A stretch of DNA of 52,343 bases from Actinomadura sp. KC06. Lineage in GTDB: Bacteria > Actinomycetota > Actinomycetes > Streptosporangiales > Streptosporangiaceae. The stretch covers positions 1 through 52,343 of the forward strand of contig NZ_SMKT01000049.1 in NCBI RefSeq assembly GCF_004348735.1, given 5' to 3'. Position 1 is the stretch's first letter, and each line of letters starts with the position of its first letter. Made by a program: the position numbers and the translations under genes. This document shows positions 22,520 through 31,750 of the stretch, piece by piece. The notes under the pieces are model-generated. The model made no database searches, was not told where the DNA came from, and saw nothing but the letters and a program-made list of their open reading frames with translations.

Positions 22520-23704
22520 ATGACGATCAGCTGGCGCCACTACGCCAAGGACCACCCCGGCATCGTCGACGCGGCGATCACCCTCTTGATGATCTGCGCC
22601 GCGTCCGGCCCGGCGATGCTCAACAGCGACCTGTCCGACACCGACGCGCTGAGCTGGCGGTCGGCCGTCCCGCTGACCGTGGTCGGCGCGCTGGCGCTGC
22701 TGTGGCGGCGCAGCCATCCCCGCACCGTGGTCGTGCTCACGGTCGTCGGCGCCAGCGCGGCGGGCGGGTTCGGCTACCTCATCACGCCGGTGCTCCTGGC
22801 CCCGGTCATGGTCGCGCTCTACGAACTGGCCGTACGCGTTCCCGGGACGACCACTCGCGTGTACTACGCGGCGTCTACGGCGGCGGTCGCCGTGTCGGCG
22901 CTGGTCGGGGACGAGTACGGCTATCCGTGGCCGCTGGCCGTCCTGAACCCCGTCCTGTTCCTCCTGCTGCCGGTCGCGCTGGCCGAGTACACCCGCCTCC
23001 GGCACGACTACCTGGCCGCCGTCACGGCACGCGCGGAGTACGCCGAGCGGCACCGCGAGGAGGTGGCCCGCCAGCGCGTCACCGAGGAGCGCGCACGCAT
23101 CGCCCGCGAACTGCACGACGTCGTCGCCCACCACATGTCCCTGGCCAACGCCCAGGCGGGCGCGGCGGCCTACCTGGCCCGCGGACACCATGACGATCAG
23201 GTGCAGAAGATCCTCGCCGACCTGACCGGCACCACGTCCGCCGCGCTGCGCGAGCTCAAGGCCACCGTCGGCCTCCTGCGGCAGCCGGACGACACGAGCT
23301 CCCCGCTCGAACCGACCCCCGGGCTGGCGCGGCTGCCGGAGCTCACCGCCGCGTTCGCCTCCGCCGGGCTGGACGTCGACGTCACCGTCGAGGGGGAGGA
23401 GCGGCAACTATCGCCCGGCGTGGATCTGACCGCGTTCCGCATCCTGCAGGAGGCCCTCACCAACGTCACCAAGCACGCCACCACAAGCAACGCGTCCGTC
23501 CGGCTGGCCTACGCCGAGGACCGGCTGACCATCACCGTCGCCAACGCCGCCGGGCCCACGACGCCGACCCCCGAGAGCCCGGACGACGGCTTCGGTATCG
23601 TCGGCATGCGGGAGCGCGCCCGGTCCGCGGGCGGACGGTTCCACGCCGGCCCCCTCCCCGGAGGCGGGTTCACCGTCGTCGCCGAACTGCCGATCCGGCT
23701 CTGA
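22520..23704 (+). CDS. NarL-type sensor histidine kinase
   Basis: Membrane sensor kinase of 394 aa. Four or five hydrophobic segments occupy residues 15-160 with almost no extracellular domain, so the signal is probably sensed in the membrane. The HisKA_3 motif RARIARELHDVVAHHMS gives the phosphorylated H199. The ATPase part has FRILQEALTNVTKHA and DDGFGIVGMRERARSAGG. Transcribed with the MMPL transporter upstream and the response regulator downstream. The last codons are duplicated in a 17-bp tandem repeat that spans the stop. Confidence 0.94.
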   Translation: MTISWRHYAKDHPGIVDAAITLLMICAASGPAMLNSDLSDTDALSWRSAVPLTVVGALALLWRRSHPRTVVVLTVVGASAAGGFGYLITPVLLAPVMVALYELAVRVPGTTTRVYYAASTAAVAVSALVGDEYGYPWPLAVLNPVLFLLLPVALAEYTRLRHDYLAAVTARAEYAERHREEVARQRVTEERARIARELHDVVAHHMSLANAQAGAAAYLARGHHDDQVQKILADLTGTTSAALRELKATVGLLRQPDDTSSPLEPTPGLARLPELTAAFASAGLDVDVTVEGEERQLSPGVDLTAFRILQEALTNVTKHATTSNASVRLAYAEDRLTITVANAAGPTTPTPESPDDGFGIVGMRERARSAGGRFHAGPLPGGGFTVVAELPIRL

Positions 23705-23723
23705 CCCCCATCCGGCTCTGACC
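23693..23723. repeat. 17-bp period duplication across the kinase stop codon
   Basis: ATCCGGCTCTGACC is present at 23693-23706 and again, identical over 14 bases, at 23710-23723. The first copy holds the last codons and TGA of the histidine kinase; the second lies in the spacer before the response regulator. Confidence 0.8.
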
Positions 23724-23740
23724 TCCGATCGAGAGCGACC

Positions 23741-24424
23741 GTGACCATCCGCATCCTCCTCGCCGACGACCAGGAGCTGCTGCGCGCGACCTTCCGGATG
23801 CTCATCGAGGCCAACCCCGACATGGAGGTGGTCGGGGAGGCCGCCGACGGCGACGAGGCGCTCGCGCTGACCCGCGCCCACAACCCCACCCTCGTCCTCA
23901 TGGACATCCGGATGCCCCGCACCAACGGCCTCGACGCCACGACCGCCATCTGCGCCGATCCGGGTTTGTCCGCCACCCGCGTCCTCATCCTCACGACGTT
24001 CGAGACCGATGAGTACGTGGCCAGGGCCCTGCGCGCGGGCGCCAGCGGGTTCCTCGGCAAGGACGTCTCCGCGGACGCGCTGCTCGACGGCATCCGCACC
24101 ATCGCCGCCGGCGACGCGCTCCTGTCGCCCACGGCCACCCGCGCGCTGATCACCCGGTTCCTCGCCACCGCCGAACACGACGCGCCCGCCGAGGACGTCG
24201 CGCGGCTGGACGCCCTCACCGCACGGGAACGCGAGGTCATGGTCCTGGCGGCCGAGGGCAGGTCCAACGCGGAGATCGCCCGCGAGCTGGTCATCAGCCC
24301 GCTGACCGCGCGCACCCACGTCCAGCGGGCCATGACGAAGCTGCAGGCCCGCGACCGCGCGCAGCTGGTCGTCATCGCCTACCAGACCGGGCTCGTCCGG
24401 CCCCGGCCGTCGTCCTCGTACTGA
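23741..24424 (+). CDS. NarL/LuxR-family response regulator
   Basis: DNA-binding partner of the kinase just upstream, 227 aa, GTG start. The receiver domain has the acidic pair in LLADDQELLRATF, phospho-acceptor D55 in LVLMDIRMPRTNG and K in GFLGKDVSADAL. The C-terminal LuxR-type HTH reads LTAREREVMVLAAEGRSNAE and ELVISPLTARTHVQRAM. It ends 3 bp from the convergent biotin carboxylase gene. Targets may include its own operon. Confidence 0.95.
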   Translation: MTIRILLADDQELLRATFRMLIEANPDMEVVGEAADGDEALALTRAHNPTLVLMDIRMPRTNGLDATTAICADPGLSATRVLILTTFETDEYVARALRAGASGFLGKDVSADALLDGIRTIAAGDALLSPTATRALITRFLATAEHDAPAEDVARLDALTAREREVMVLAAEGRSNAEIARELVISPLTARTHVQRAMTKLQARDRAQLVVIAYQTGLVRPRPSSSY

Positions 24425-24427
24425 CCG

Positions 24428-25795
24428 TCAGGTGGCGGCCCGCGCTTCGGTGAGGGCGTCGACGTGGGCCGTGGTGTGCGTCGCCGAGCGGAACTCGGGA
24501 GAGTCGATCAGCTCGTCGAGGAACCCGGCCGTGGTGTGGACGCCGCCGCCGCGCGCCGACGTCTCGCCCAGGGCGCGGCGCATGCGGGCGATCGCGGTGT
24601 CCCGGTCGGGCGCCCAGGAAATGATCTTGGCGATCATCGAGTCGTACTCCGGGGCGATCAGGTATCCGGGGTGGGCGTGAGTGTCGACCCGGATGAACGG
24701 GCCCGCGGGCAGGCTCAGCTCGGTGAGGACCCCAGGGGTGGGGGCGAACTGGCGGCGCGGGTCCTCGGCGTTGATCCGGCACTCGATCGCCGTCCCGTTC
24801 AGCACGACGTCCCGCTGGGTCAGGCGCAGCCGCTCGCCCGCCGCGACGCGGATCTGCTCGGCGACGAGGTCGACGCCGGTGACCATCTCGGTCACCGGAT
24901 GCTCGACCTGGATCCGGCAGTTGACCTCCATGAAGTAGAACTCGCTCGCCTCGCCCGCGCACTCCACGAGGAACTCGAACGTGCCCGCGCCCTCGTAGCC
25001 GGCGGCGCGCGCGCCCGTGACGGCGGCGTCCCGGATCCGGGTGACGAGGCCGTCCGGCAGCGCGGGCGCCGGGGACTCCTCGACGAGCTTCTGGTGGCGG
25101 CGCTGCAGGCTGCAGTCCCGCTCCCCGAGGTGCAGGACGTTCCCGTGCCGGTCGGCGAGGACCTGCACCTCGACGTGACGGGCGCGGGTGAGGTAGCGCT
25201 CCGCGTAGACCCGGGGATCGCCGAACAGCGTGGCGGCGGCGGCCTGCGTGGAGCGGAAGACGTCCGGCAGCGTGGCGGCGTCCCGCGCCACGCCCATGCC
25301 CCGGCCGCCGCCCCCGGCCGCCGCCTTGATCAGCAGCGGGAAGCCGATGCGCTCGCCGAGTTCGGTGGCGGCGGTCAGGTCGAGCGGCTCGGTGGCGCCC
25401 GGCAACAGCGGCAGCCCGGCGTCCGACATGAGCCTCCGGGCGCTCACCTTGCTGCCGAGCACGGCCATGACGCCGGCCGGCGGGCCGATGAGGGTGATCC
25501 CTGTGGATCGGCAGGCGTCGGCGAAGTCGGCGTCCTCGGACAGGAAGCCGTAGCCGGGATGGACGGCTTGCGCGCCCGTGCTGACGGCGGCCTGCAAGAT
25601 CGCGGCGGCGTTGAGGTAGCTGCGCTTGGCCGCGGGCGGCCCGACGCACACCGTCTCGTCGGCCAGCCGGGCCGGGAGGCTGTCGGCGTCGCGGGCCGAG
25701 TGCGCCAGGACGGTGCGGACCCCGAGGTCGCGGCAGGCACGGATCACCCGCAGCGCGATCTCGCCCCGGTTGGCGATGAGGATCTTGTCGAACAC
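24428..25795 (-). CDS. accC: Biotin carboxylase subunit of acetyl-CoA carboxylase
   Basis: Carboxylates the biotin on AccB using ATP and bicarbonate, the first half-reaction of malonyl-CoA synthesis. 455 aa, standard length. N-terminus MFDKILIANRGEIALRVIRA; ATP-grasp glycine loop KAAAGGGGRGMGVA; biotin-proximal EVQVLADRHGNVLHLGERDC; metal ligands in FYFMEVNCRIQVEHPVTE; C-terminal AIARMRRALGE. Two bp after accB and the last gene of the leftward operon starting with the methyltransferase at 29161. Supplies extender units to the PKS in the same region. Confidence 0.95.
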   Translation of the reverse strand: MFDKILIANRGEIALRVIRACRDLGVRTVLAHSARDADSLPARLADETVCVGPPAAKRSYLNAAAILQAAVSTGAQAVHPGYGFLSEDADFADACRSTGITLIGPPAGVMAVLGSKVSARRLMSDAGLPLLPGATEPLDLTAATELGERIGFPLLIKAAAGGGGRGMGVARDAATLPDVFRSTQAAAATLFGDPRVYAERYLTRARHVEVQVLADRHGNVLHLGERDCSLQRRHQKLVEESPAPALPDGLVTRIRDAAVTGARAAGYEGAGTFEFLVECAGEASEFYFMEVNCRIQVEHPVTEMVTGVDLVAEQIRVAAGERLRLTQRDVVLNGTAIECRINAEDPRRQFAPTPGVLTELSLPAGPFIRVDTHAHPGYLIAPEYDSMIAKIISWAPDRDTAIARMRRALGETSARGGGVHTTAGFLDELIDSPEFRSATHTTAHVDALTEARAAT

Positions 25796-25797
25796 GC

Positions 25798-26322
25798 TCA
25801 GGCCCCCGGGTCGATCCCGAAGAGGGCCTGGCCGTACTCGACGGGCTGCCCGTCTTCGGCCAGCACCTCGGTGATCACCCCGTCGAGATCGGCCTCGACG
25901 GGGATCATCAGCTTCATCACCTCGAGGATCGCCACCTGCTGACCGGGCTTCACCCGGTCGCCCACCTGGACGAACGGTTCCGCTCCCGGTTCGGGGGAGC
26001 GGTAGAACGTCCCGACGGTCGGCGCGGTGACGCGGGCGCCGGCGGACGACCCGGTGCCGGCCGCATCGCTGGATTCGGCCGGGTTCGCTCCGGGGCCGGA
26101 CGGGGGCGGCCCCGGAGCAGGCGCGGTAGGAGCGGGAGACGGCGGGGCCCAGTCCAGCTCCAGTTCGATGTCCCCGGCCCTTATCCGCAGCCGTTCCGGT
26201 GCGCCGGGGAGCTCGGCGAGGAGCGTCGCCACCGCGTCCCGCACCTGCTCCAGCAGGACGATCTCGCCGGGGCCGGGGTCAGTGTTGGGGGCGGTGGCGG
26301 AGTCGGGGTGGACGGTGGTCAC
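25798..26322 (-). CDS. accB: Biotin carboxyl carrier protein
   Basis: Carrier subunit of acetyl-CoA carboxylase, 174 aa. The biotinyl Lys lies in [12 protein letters not shown] near the C-terminus, within a domain starting [22 protein letters not shown] Pro/Ala-rich linker (about residues 65-100) separates it from an acidic N-terminal region. GTG 26322 is preferred because it overlaps the upstream stop as GTGA with GGGAGG nearby; an in-frame ATG at 26334 would add four residues. Sandwiched between accDA and accC. Confidence 0.93.
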   Translation of the reverse strand: MTTVHPDSATAPNTDPGPGEIVLLEQVRDAVATLLAELPGAPERLRIRAGDIELELDWAPPSPAPTAPAPGPPPSGPGANPAESSDAAGTGSSAGARVTAPTVGTFYRSPEPGAEPFVQVGDRVKPGQQVAILEVMKLMIPVEADLDGVITEVLAEDGQPVEYGQALFGIDPGA

Positions 26323-28088
26323 GACGCCTCCCATTCCGGGGCGTACTCATCGGCGGAGGTGACGAACTCGCTTCCGTAGCGCGCGAAACGCGCGTGGCGG
26401 TCGGCGCGCAGCTTGGCGTCGCCCAGCCCGTCGAGGTCGTCCAGGAACGCCGAGATCGCGAGCCCGAGCCGCCGCGCGGCCTCCACCGGATCGGCGTCGA
26501 CCCCGCCGGACGGTTCGAGCAGCACGCCGTCCACCACGCCGTGCTCCAGCAGATCCCGCGACCGCAGCTTGAGCGCCGCCGCCGCGCGTCCCGCCTCGGC
26601 GGGGTCCTGCCACAGGATCGCCGCGCACCCCTCGGGGCTGATCACGGAGTAGACCGCGTCCTGCCACATCAGGACCCGGTTGGCCACGGCGAGGGCGAGC
26701 GCGCCGCCGCTGCCGCCCTCCCCGGTGACCACCGCGATCACCGGCACCGGGAGCTGCGCCATCAGCTTGAGGTTCTCCGCGATGGCGGTGGCCTGCCCCT
26801 GCTCCTCGGCCTGCCGGCCGGGATAGGCGCCGGGGGTGTCGATCAGCGTGACCACCGGGACGCGCAGCTTGGCGGCGAGCCGCATCAGCCGGGCCGCCTT
26901 GCGGTAGCCCGCCGGGAGCGGCATGCCGTAGTTCCGGCGGGCCAGCTCGGCCGGATCGTGCCCCTTCTGGTGGCCGATCAGCATGACGGGGCGTCCGTGG
27001 AGACGTCCGAGGCCGCCCACGATGGCCGGGCTGTCGCCGGACACCCGGTCGCCCGCCAGCTCCCGGAACTCCTCCAGCAGCAGGGCGGCGTAGTCCAGCG
27101 TGGTGGGCCGCTCGATCCGCCGGGCCCGCCGGACCATGCCGTGCGGATCCTCGTCGGGCAGCCGCGCCGGGTCGCGCACCACGAACCCGTCGATCTCGTC
27201 GGGGTCGCTCGTGTGGGCGCGCAGCCGCACTGGTTCTGGCCTGCGGGGAGGTTCGGTGCGTCCGGGCCGCCCGGATCGCAGCAGCTTCGCCAGTTCGGCG
27301 CGGAGCCCGTCGCGCGGGGCGATGAGATCGATGAACCCGCGCTCCAGCAGGAACTCCGCCGTCTGGAAGTTGGACGGCAGGGTCTCCTTGATGGTCTGCT
27401 CGATGACCCTCCGGCCCGCGAATCCCAGCCGGGCGCGCGGCTCGGCGATCGTGACGTCGCACAGCGTGGCGAACGAGGCCGCCACCCCGCCGAACGTCGG
27501 ATCGGTGATCAGGGAGATCGTCAGGAGGCCGGCCTCGTCCAGCCGGGCGAGCATGGCGCTGGTCTTGGCCATCTGCATCAGCGACAGCGCGCCCTCCTGC
27601 ATCCGCGCTCCGCCGGACGTGGTGACCAGCAGCAACGGTGTGCGGCGGGCCAGCGCGACGTCCCCGATCCTGGTGATGACCTCGCCGACGACCGAGCCGA
27701 GGCTGCCGCCGAGGAACCGGAAGTCCATGCACGCGACCACCACCGGGCTGCCGTCGATCTCACCGGCCGCGCCCACCACCGCCTCCGGCAGTCCCGTGCG
27801 GGCCCGGGCGTCGTCCATCCGGCGGCCGTAGGGCTTGCTGTCGGAGAAGCCGAGCGGGTCGGCCGGGGCGATCGAGAAGCGCAGCAGTTCGATCGAACCC
27901 GGATCCAGCAGGAACCGCAGCCGCTCCATCGCGGTCAGGGTGTCGTGGCGGCCGCATTCCAGGCAGCATTTGAAGTTCCGCAGCCAGCGTTTACCGTAAG
28001 TCGCCGCACCGCAGCCGCTGCACACCACCCACTCTGAAGCCGTCGTCTCCGGAATGGTGGCGGGGTAGGCGGCGTTCTCGCGTGACAT
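26319..28088 (-). CDS. Fused acetyl-CoA carboxylase carboxyltransferase (beta+alpha)
   Basis: Transfers the carboxyl group from biotin to acetyl-CoA, making malonyl-CoA for the PKS. AccD (beta) and AccA (alpha) are joined in one chain of 589 aa. The beta half begins with a zinc ribbon VCSGCG...CCLECG (about residues 18-45) and continues with [20 protein letters not shown]. After a linker rich in Arg/Pro (about 280-320), the alpha half has [38 protein letters not shown] and [23 protein letters not shown] 28088 fits the conserved start of the zinc domain. Overlaps accB by 4 nt. Fused DA subunits are known in actinomycete aromatic polyketide clusters. Confidence 0.94.
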   Translation of the reverse strand: MSRENAAYPATIPETTASEWVVCSGCGAATYGKRWLRNFKCCLECGRHDTLTAMERLRFLLDPGSIELLRFSIAPADPLGFSDSKPYGRRMDDARARTGLPEAVVGAAGEIDGSPVVVACMDFRFLGGSLGSVVGEVITRIGDVALARRTPLLLVTTSGGARMQEGALSLMQMAKTSAMLARLDEAGLLTISLITDPTFGGVAASFATLCDVTIAEPRARLGFAGRRVIEQTIKETLPSNFQTAEFLLERGFIDLIAPRDGLRAELAKLLRSGRPGRTEPPRRPEPVRLRAHTSDPDEIDGFVVRDPARLPDEDPHGMVRRARRIERPTTLDYAALLLEEFRELAGDRVSGDSPAIVGGLGRLHGRPVMLIGHQKGHDPAELARRNYGMPLPAGYRKAARLMRLAAKLRVPVVTLIDTPGAYPGRQAEEQGQATAIAENLKLMAQLPVPVIAVVTGEGGSGGALALAVANRVLMWQDAVYSVISPEGCAAILWQDPAEAGRAAAALKLRSRDLLEHGVVDGVLLEPSGGVDADPVEAARRLGLAISAFLDDLDGLGDAKLRADRHARFARYGSEFVTSADEYAPEWEAS

Positions 28089-28126
28089 CTCGTCGATACT
28101 CCCTGTCTCCTGCGGCGGGGGCACGG

Positions 28127-29161
28127 TCAATTCGGCAGGCCCGCCTCCAGGAGGTGCAGGTAGGAATTCACCGGCTGCATGTTCACGACCTTCAACCCGG
28201 CGCGGCGCACCACGGCGGTGATGGTCTCCGTCGTGTGCTTCCTGCCGTCGGAGTTCAGCAGGAACAGCAGGTCCGTCCCGGTGGTGAACTTGATCTCCGG
28301 ACTTCCATCGATCATGTTGGTGATGATGAATATCCGGCTGTCCTTCCGGCCCGCCTTGGCGGCGTTCCGCAGTGCGGTCACGGATTTCTCGTCCGCCCAT
28401 TCGAGAATGTTCTTGAACAGGTAGACATCGGCCTCGACCGGAATTTCGCGAAGGCAGTCTCCGCCGATGACCCGGGCCCGCGAGGCCAGCGATCCGCCCA
28501 CCCGGAGCCGGCTGTCGGCCTCGGCGACGACGGGCGGCAGGTCGAGCAGGATTCCCTGCAGATCCGGGTTCTTCTCCAGCAGTGTCGCCAGGGTGAAGCC
28601 GTGGCCGCCGGCGACGTCCGCGAGCGTGCCGACCCCGCGCAGATCGAGCGCCTCGGCCACCGCGTTCGTTGCCAATCGGCTCAGCTCGGTCTGCGCCCTG
28701 TTGAACACTTCCGCCGACTCAGGCCACACCTTGTGCAGGTGCGTGAAGAAGTCAGCGCCGTACTTCTCCTCGAATTTGCCGCTCCCGTTCCGGGCGGCCT
28801 CGTCGAGGTTCGGCCACAGCTCCCACGTCCACGGCTCGGTGACCCACAGGACGTAGTGCTTGAGGCTGTTGGGGTCGTCCTCCCTGAGCAGCCGGGACGT
28901 GGAGGTGTGCGCGTGCCCCTCGGGCGTCGGGGTGAAGACGCCGTGCTGCGCGAGCGCGCGCATCAGCCGTCCGAGTACCTCCGCGTCGACCTTGAGGGCG
29001 CGGGCCAGCTCCTCCGTCGGCACGGGCCGGTCGCCGATCTCCTCGGCGATCCCGAGGCGCACCGCGGCCCGGAGCGCCGAGGCGCCGGCCGCGTTGAGGG
29101 CGAGCTCGCGCACACCGATGACCGCATCATGATCGGCGATATCCTTTTCTTGAATCGTCAT
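28127..29161 (-). CDS. O-methyltransferase-family protein 1 (DnrK/RdmB-like)
   Basis: SAM-binding tailoring enzyme of 344 aa. An N-terminal winged-helix dimerisation domain ([40 protein letters not shown]) precedes a Rossmann domain with motif [18 protein letters not shown]. The catalytic His of plant-type OMTs (usually LHDW) is replaced: the segment reads [10 protein letters not shown]. Some family members methylate without this His (DnrK), and others hydroxylate (RdmB), so the reaction is uncertain. GGAG lies 6 nt upstream. First gene of the operon continuing into accDA, accB and accC; divergent from the ketoreductase. Probably decorates the polyketide. Confidence 0.88.
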   Translation of the reverse strand: MTIQEKDIADHDAVIGVRELALNAAGASALRAAVRLGIAEEIGDRPVPTEELARALKVDAEVLGRLMRALAQHGVFTPTPEGHAHTSTSRLLREDDPNSLKHYVLWVTEPWTWELWPNLDEAARNGSGKFEEKYGADFFTHLHKVWPESAEVFNRAQTELSRLATNAVAEALDLRGVGTLADVAGGHGFTLATLLEKNPDLQGILLDLPPVVAEADSRLRVGGSLASRARVIGGDCLREIPVEADVYLFKNILEWADEKSVTALRNAAKAGRKDSRIFIITNMIDGSPEIKFTTGTDLLFLLNSDGRKHTTETITAVVRRAGLKVVNMQPVNSYLHLLEAGLPN

Positions 29162-29239
29162 CGATCGCTCCGTTCAGGACGAGTTGGCAATTAGCGGCCG
29201 AGTTCGACGGCTACCAGGCTCAAGGTAGAGGCCCGGCTC

Positions 29240-29279
29240 TTGAGAACCGGTTGAGAAACTTTTGAGCAGGCGGCTTGAG
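29240..29279. promoter_or_regulatory. SARP-type 11-bp direct repeats in the divergent MT1/ketoreductase promoter
   Basis: TTGAG occurs at 29240, 29251 and 29262 with an exact 11-bp period, and once more at 29275 (13 bp on). SARP activators bind heptamers repeated every 11 bp (one helical turn) just upstream of -10 boxes. Read leftward, the repeats are CTCAA, and the 29279 copy continues as CTCAAGCCGCC, nearly identical to CTCAAGCCCGC at the KS promoter. Confidence 0.65.
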
Positions 29280-29434
29280 ACGCCTTCCACGATTGTTCAA
29301 GGGGCCGACCGGACGATTGACGTCATGAGCCCGCCCGCAGTGAAGGGCATGGCGCCGGTTCCTTTTCAGCGAACCCGTATTGCGCACGTGTTCCGAGCCG
29401 GCTCATGGAATCGTCAAACACGTTCGGAGGACGG

Positions 29435-30220
29435 ATGTCAAAGGAGCACGGCCGGGTCGCGCTGATCACGGGCGGGACGAGTGGAATCGGGCTCGCCTCG
29501 GCGGAGCGCCTGGCCCGCAGCGGCCACCGGGTCTTCATCTGCGGCCGCGACCTCTCGGCGGTCGAGAAAACGGTGGAGGGACTCCGGAGCGCGGGCCACC
29601 AGGCCGACGGCACGGGCTGCGACGTGTCCGACGTCGCGCAGATCGAGCACCTGGTGACGACGGTGAAGGACCGTTTCGGCCCCATCTCGGTTCTGGTCAA
29701 CAATGCCGGACGCAGCGGCGGCGGCATCACCGCTGAGATTCCGGACGAGCTGTGGCTCGACGTCATCAACGTCAATCTCAACAGCGTCTTCCTGGTGACC
29801 AAGCGCGTCCTGTCGGACGGCGGAATGCTCGCCCTGGGCCACGGACGGGTCATCAACCTCGCGTCCACCGGCGGCAAGCAGGGCGTGGTCCTCGGCGCCC
29901 CCTACTCCGCGTCGAAACACGGCGTCGTCGGCTTCACCAAGGCGCTCGGGCTCGAGCTGGCGAAGACCGGTGTCACCGTCAACGCCGTCTGCCCCGGATA
30001 TGTCGAGACCCCGATGGCCCAGCGGGTGCGCGAGACCTACGCGAACATCTGGAAGATGTCCGAGGACGAGGTGCTCGCCAAGTTCAACACGAAGATCCCG
30101 ATGGGCCGCTACGGCAATCCCGAAGAGGTCGCCGCGATGGTGGACTACCTGGCGAGCGACGACGCGGCCGTGGTGACCGCCCAGGCGATGAACGTCTGCG
30201 GTGGGCTCGGCAATTACTAG
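29435..30220 (+). CDS. Type II PKS C9-ketoreductase (ActIII-like)
   Basis: NADPH-dependent SDR that reduces the C9 ketone of the nascent polyketide, 261 aa, the same length as ActIII from the ATG chosen (GGAGG 4 nt upstream). Cofactor loop TGGTSGIG at residues 12-19; catalytic tetrad N114, S144, Y157, K161 in ActIII numbering; C-terminus ALNVCGGLGNY-like (AQAMNVCGGLGNY). The 94-96 motif is SGG rather than the usual PGG, a position linked to stereochemistry of reduction. It faces the methyltransferase/acc operon across SARP repeats and is followed by a strong hairpin, so it is probably a single-gene transcript. Confidence 0.96.
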   Translation: MSKEHGRVALITGGTSGIGLASAERLARSGHRVFICGRDLSAVEKTVEGLRSAGHQADGTGCDVSDVAQIEHLVTTVKDRFGPISVLVNNAGRSGGGITAEIPDELWLDVINVNLNSVFLVTKRVLSDGGMLALGHGRVINLASTGGKQGVVLGAPYSASKHGVVGFTKALGLELAKTGVTVNAVCPGYVETPMAQRVRETYANIWKMSEDEVLAKFNTKIPMGRYGNPEEVAAMVDYLASDDAAVVTAQAMNVCGGLGNY

Positions 30221-30235
30221 CACCATAGGGAGAAA

Positions 30236-30269
30236 GACTGCCTTTGCGGCCGCGCCCGCAAAGGCAGTC
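30236..30269 (+). terminator. Hairpin terminator after the ketoreductase
   Basis: GACTGCCTTTGCGG (30236-30249) pairs perfectly with CCGCAAAGGCAGTC (30256-30269) around a 6-base loop: a 14-bp stem beginning 15 nt after the ketoreductase stop. The rest of the 214-bp gap to the SARP gene shows no gene. Confidence 0.8.
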
Positions 30270-30434
30270 GTCCCTGGGGAGCCGGGCTCCGGTGTTCCTG
30301 ATGGCCGTTCGATGTCTGCGAGGGAGCGAGAAAGGGAGCGTTCAAGGTCGGTATGCAGAGAAACTCGACGGTATATGGAGAAACTCTACGGCCATCCGGA
30401 CGAGTGCCGGCTCATCGGACGCCGATGGCCCGAC

Positions 30435-31307
30435 TTACCATGCGGCGAATTCGATCGACTGGAAACTCCTGGATGATTCGCGCCTGCCGTCGGTCTCCTC
30501 TTCTCTGGCCCTGGCCGTCCAACCGCCGCTCAGTTCGTCGAGCTCGGGGGCTCCGGTGAGCAAGGAATGGTGTAACTGCTGTAGTCGTGGAGACGGCTCG
30601 ATTCCCAACTCTTCGATCATCCATGCGCGCAGCTCGCGATAGATCTCCAGCGCCTTGCTCCGAAGGCCGGAACGGTAGAGCGCGAGCATGTAAAGGGCGT
30701 GCAGGTTCTCGTTGTAGCTGTAACGCGCGGTCAGCGATGTCAGCTCGCTCAGCGACTCGCGGTGCCGACCGCGCCGCAGCTCCGCTTCGAGGCGGGACTC
30801 CACGATCGTCAGCCGGGACCGTTCGAGCCTGGCGACCTCGGGCTCCAGCACGCGGCCGAGCTCGACGTCGGCGAGCGCCCTGCCCCGCCACAGCGCGAGG
30901 GCCTGGTCGAAGATGCGGACCGCCTGTTCGTCGTCCCGCATCTCCAAGGCGGTCATCCCGGCCCGCTCCAGCGACCTGTACTCGTACAGGTCGACGGTCG
31001 CGCCGCGCAGTTCGAGCGTGTACCCGCCGTTCCGGGTGATGAGCACCTCGCCGGCGATCTCCGCGGCGGGAATCCGGAGCGCCCGGGAAAGGTGCTTGCG
31101 CACCTGCATCACATAGGTCTGCAACGTGGTCTGCACGCTTTTCGGCGGCCGGGTGTCCCAGATCTCGCTGATCAGCGCGTCCGTCGACACCACCTCGCCT
31201 TCGCTCAGCAGTAATGCCGAGAGCACCTGTCGCGGTTTCCGGGCCGACGGCACGGCGGTACGGTCGCGATGCGTCACCGCCAGCGGTCCCAGAATTCGGA
31301 TGTCCAT
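30435..31307 (-). CDS. SARP-family pathway activator
   Basis: Cluster-situated antibiotic regulator of 290 aa. The N-terminal OmpR-like winged helix (residues 1-95) reads MDIRILGPLAVTHRDR and later ALISEIWDTRPPKSVQTTLQ and LITRNGGYTLEL. The bacterial transcriptional activation domain (about 100-250) has VDLYEYRSLERAG, LALWRGRALADV, and RYSYNENLHALYMLALYRSG. Such proteins recruit RNA polymerase at 11-bp repeats overlapping the -35 region, and candidate repeats occur at 29240-29279 and 41295-41311. A tail of about 35 charged residues follows. Most likely switches on the whole polyketide cluster. Confidence 0.95.
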   Translation of the reverse strand: MDIRILGPLAVTHRDRTAVPSARKPRQVLSALLLSEGEVVSTDALISEIWDTRPPKSVQTTLQTYVMQVRKHLSRALRIPAAEIAGEVLITRNGGYTLELRGATVDLYEYRSLERAGMTALEMRDDEQAVRIFDQALALWRGRALADVELGRVLEPEVARLERSRLTIVESRLEAELRRGRHRESLSELTSLTARYSYNENLHALYMLALYRSGLRSKALEIYRELRAWMIEELGIEPSPRLQQLHHSLLTGAPELDELSGGWTARAREEETDGRRESSRSFQSIEFAAW

Positions 31308-31750
31308 TCATGCTCCCCTAACTCGTGTGCGGGATCGAACCTTTTCTGCCGGAGGACGGCAGCCTCCTCGATTCGTAGAACGGAGAAAGGTGAGCAGGCC
31401 GCCGCCGCGGTGCGGCGAAGGCCGGCTCGACGTCAGGAGCTCACCTGGACAGAGTTGTTCCAAAAGTTCGCATCAGGACCTGATTCCCCCGGTTCTTGAT
31501 CACTGTTTTCGCGCTGTTGTGCAACCGTTCGCTGGTGGAGATGGGGGGACGGTCGGCCCCCGTTGGGTGGCCGCGCGGGGCCACGGTCGGCCAGATGCGT
31601 CGGCGCGGCGGAGAGGGGCGCCATAGCGGCGCCGTCCCCCTTAGCCGCAATCCCCGTCAACGCTGAAGATCTTGCCTTGAGATTCTCGAAACCCCCGTTT
31701 CGATCAATAGCCCTCAGTCACGACCATATCATCAGATCCACCGATGGATT
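31308..31750. other. 443-bp intergenic region: SARP promoter and end of the PKS operon
   Basis: No coding frame is convincing. The right half is AT-rich and holds an inverted repeat TCGAAAC-CCCC-GTTTCGA (31686-31703) about 50 nt beyond the flavoenzyme stop; it could end the long leftward PKS transcript or serve as an operator. A TTGAG word lies at 31677-31681, just before it. The SARP promoter must lie in the left half, but no clear -35/-10 pair stands out. Confidence 0.45.

Noticed and set aside
20303..23407. Antisense open frame of about 1030 codons opposite the MMPL and kinase genes
   Set aside because: Low-complexity Arg/Gly/Asp-rich translation caused by high GC; the plus-strand genes have clear domains over the whole span.
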